DNA of 5,017 nucleotides. It comes from Deltaproteobacteria bacterium. Lineage in GTDB: Bacteria > Desulfobacterota > Syntrophia > Syntrophales > UBA2210. Shown here one piece after another: positions 4,784-5,017 of this stretch (positions are counted from its first letter, which is position 1; each line of letters starts with the position of its first letter). The stretch lies in contig JAFDAR010000103.1 of the NCBI GenBank assembly GCA_019313735.1, positions 1 to 5,017 on the forward strand, given 5' to 3'. The translations under genes and the position numbers were made by a program. The notes under the pieces were generated by a model that searched no databases, was not told the DNA's origin, and was given only the letters and a program-made list of their open reading frames with translations.

Positions 4784-5017
4784 TCATACCTGGTCATCGG
4801 TAAGCCTTCTTCTGAAGCGCCGATCCAGTGGATAAACATAAGCCGCCTTTGCCTGCCCGTGGATCTGATAGGCCTTACCTTTTTTGGCACTACCCCTGGT
4901 ATACCCGACACATTGCCAGTTAGCCGCCTTATAGCAGGTGCCGGCAAAGCGGGAAACGTCGACAAACGTTTCAGCAAGATAGACAGGATGCTGATAAGCA
5001 TTTTGCCAATCATCATG
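4784..5017 (-). CDS. DUF4338 (DruA-family) protein, C-terminal 77 residues
   Basis: The frame enters at the window edge without a start and ends at TGA 4786-4784. It reads H-D-D-W-Q-N-A-Y, then L-A-E-T-F-V-D, R-F-A-G-T-C-Y-K-A-A-N-W and V-G-Y-T-R-G, then Y-V-Y-P-L-D-R-R-F. This matches my recollection of the C-terminal signature of DUF4338, the domain of DruA from the Druantia anti-phage system (E-T-F-V-D, R-F-x-G-T-C-Y-x-A-A-N-W, then V-Y-P-L). The biochemical role of the domain is not established as far as I know. The stop overlaps the tnpC start by 14 bases, so the two genes are translationally coupled and the protein probably belongs to the transposon. I see no other Druantia gene. The fragment has no internal stop, unlike tnpC. 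Confidence 0.78.
   Translation of the reverse strand, partial: HDDWQNAYQHPVYLAETFVDVSRFAGTCYKAANWQCVGYTRGSAKKGKAYQIHGQAKAAYVYPLDRRFRRRLTDDQV
4805..4812 (-). promoter_or_regulatory. Ribosome binding site of tnpC
   Basis: GAAGAAGG on the minus strand, seven bases before ATG 4797 and inside the DUF4338 coding region. It supports 4797 as the transposase start rather than codons further upstream in the same frame. Confidence 0.6.

Larger units (their letters stand above)
3289..4797 (-). pseudogene. tnpC: IS66-family transposase TnpC, multiply broken
   Basis: DDE transposase traced from ATG 4797 (M-T-R-Y-E-A-I; SD GAAGAAGG seven bases upstream) to TAA 3291-3289. Domains in order: basic linker (K-K-R-R-K-K-P-G), IS66 zinc finger (C-P-Q-C and C-P-N-C), the L-L-I-M-T-A-W-L-H-Y region, then the catalytic core with D-A-D-E-T-G-W-R (first D), V-L-I-C-D-F-F (second D) and N-N-H followed by A-E-Q-Q-I-R (E). 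Lesions: in-frame TAG at 4608-4606; one base lost in the A run at 4171-4167; in-frame TAA at 3790-3788; one base lost just after N-N-H (3641); TAA at 3593-3591; and an insertion of about 140 bp at 3402-3541. Past the insertion the frame resumes R-S-A-E-L-Q-G-L-N-P-V-E-K-I, typical of the IS66 C terminus. Without the insertion the product would be about 455 residues, near the family size. Confidence 0.9.
3258..5017 (-). mobile_element. IS66-family insertion sequence, decayed, runs out of the window
   Basis: The element holds a TnpC-type transposase and a coupled DUF4338 gene, both pointing the same way as the operon. The plus-strand end near 3258 begins GTAAGAGGTAACAG; IS66-family ends typically start with GTAA, and the flavoprotein frame begins just outside. 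The transposase stop is at 3289, leaving about 30 bases to the end. No tnpA or tnpB gene is seen in the window. IS66 elements usually make 8-bp target duplications, so GGGGACTT (3250-3257) is the predicted copy on this side. The other end lies beyond 5017. The transposase carries six lesions, so this copy cannot make its own full enzyme. Confidence 0.75.

Noticed and set aside
4798..5016. Upstream extension of tnpC to the window edge in the same frame
   Set aside because: The same stretch in another frame encodes the DUF4338 signature, and a ribosome binding site marks ATG 4797. The residues of the extension have no IS66 similarity.
4784..5017. A Druantia anti-phage system
   Set aside because: Only the C-terminal part of a DruA-like protein is present, next to a transposase. 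No DruB-E type gene is visible, so a defence locus cannot be claimed.

Overview
Every gene that can be supported lies on the minus strand, so the window reads right to left. It shows a C4-dicarboxylate (succinate/fumarate) operon invaded at its upstream side by a decayed insertion sequence. The gene order, going downstream, is: C-terminal piece of a fumarate reductase/succinate dehydrogenase flavoprotein (2807-3257), class I fumarase alpha subunit (1920-2765), class I fumarase beta subunit (1337-1915), succinyl-CoA ligase beta subunit (17-1183, frameshifted), and the first five codons of the alpha subunit (1-15). Two-subunit fumarase followed by succinyl-CoA ligase beta and alpha is the order known from the methylmalonyl-CoA (mmc) cluster of syntrophic propionate oxidisers such as Pelotomaculum, and similar groupings are plausible in Desulfobacterota. 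A strictly or mostly anaerobic bacterium, perhaps Desulfobacterota/syntrophic, is my inference; the window has no ribosomal RNA or other firm taxonomic marker.

Left region (1-3257): both fumarase genes look intact, with all expected Fe-S cysteines and substrate-binding residues. The genes on either side are damaged. The flavoprotein lost everything upstream of its C-terminal domain to an IS boundary near 3257/3258. The succinyl-CoA ligase beta gene carries two out-of-frame lesions that cancel each other in frame. Both look like short deletions at short repeats, and one removes the glycine-rich ATP-binding loop. Unless these are assembly errors, the route fumarate-succinate-succinyl-CoA encoded here is broken on both sides of fumarase, or is served by other gene copies.

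Right region (3258-5017): an IS66-family element in the same orientation as the operon. It starts with GTAA at 3258, runs out of the window at 5017, and holds two genes. The upstream one is the C-terminal 77 residues of a DUF4338 (DruA-family) protein, which has no start codon in the window. It overlaps by 14 bases the start of an IS66 TnpC transposase. The transposase can be followed from 4797 to 3289 across three in-frame stops, two single-base frameshifts and one insertion.

The insertion is a compact element of about 140 bp (3402-3541) sitting inside the last part of the transposase gene. It has a perfect 8-bp hairpin near each end, with a compensatory base-pair change between the two, and a tandem C-rich repeat between them that is a very strong G-quadruplex motif on the minus strand. 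It carries no gene and looks like a non-autonomous element, possibly mobilised by an IS200/IS605- or REP-type transposase encoded elsewhere. The most interesting points are the DruA-transposase coupling and this nested hairpin/G-quadruplex element.
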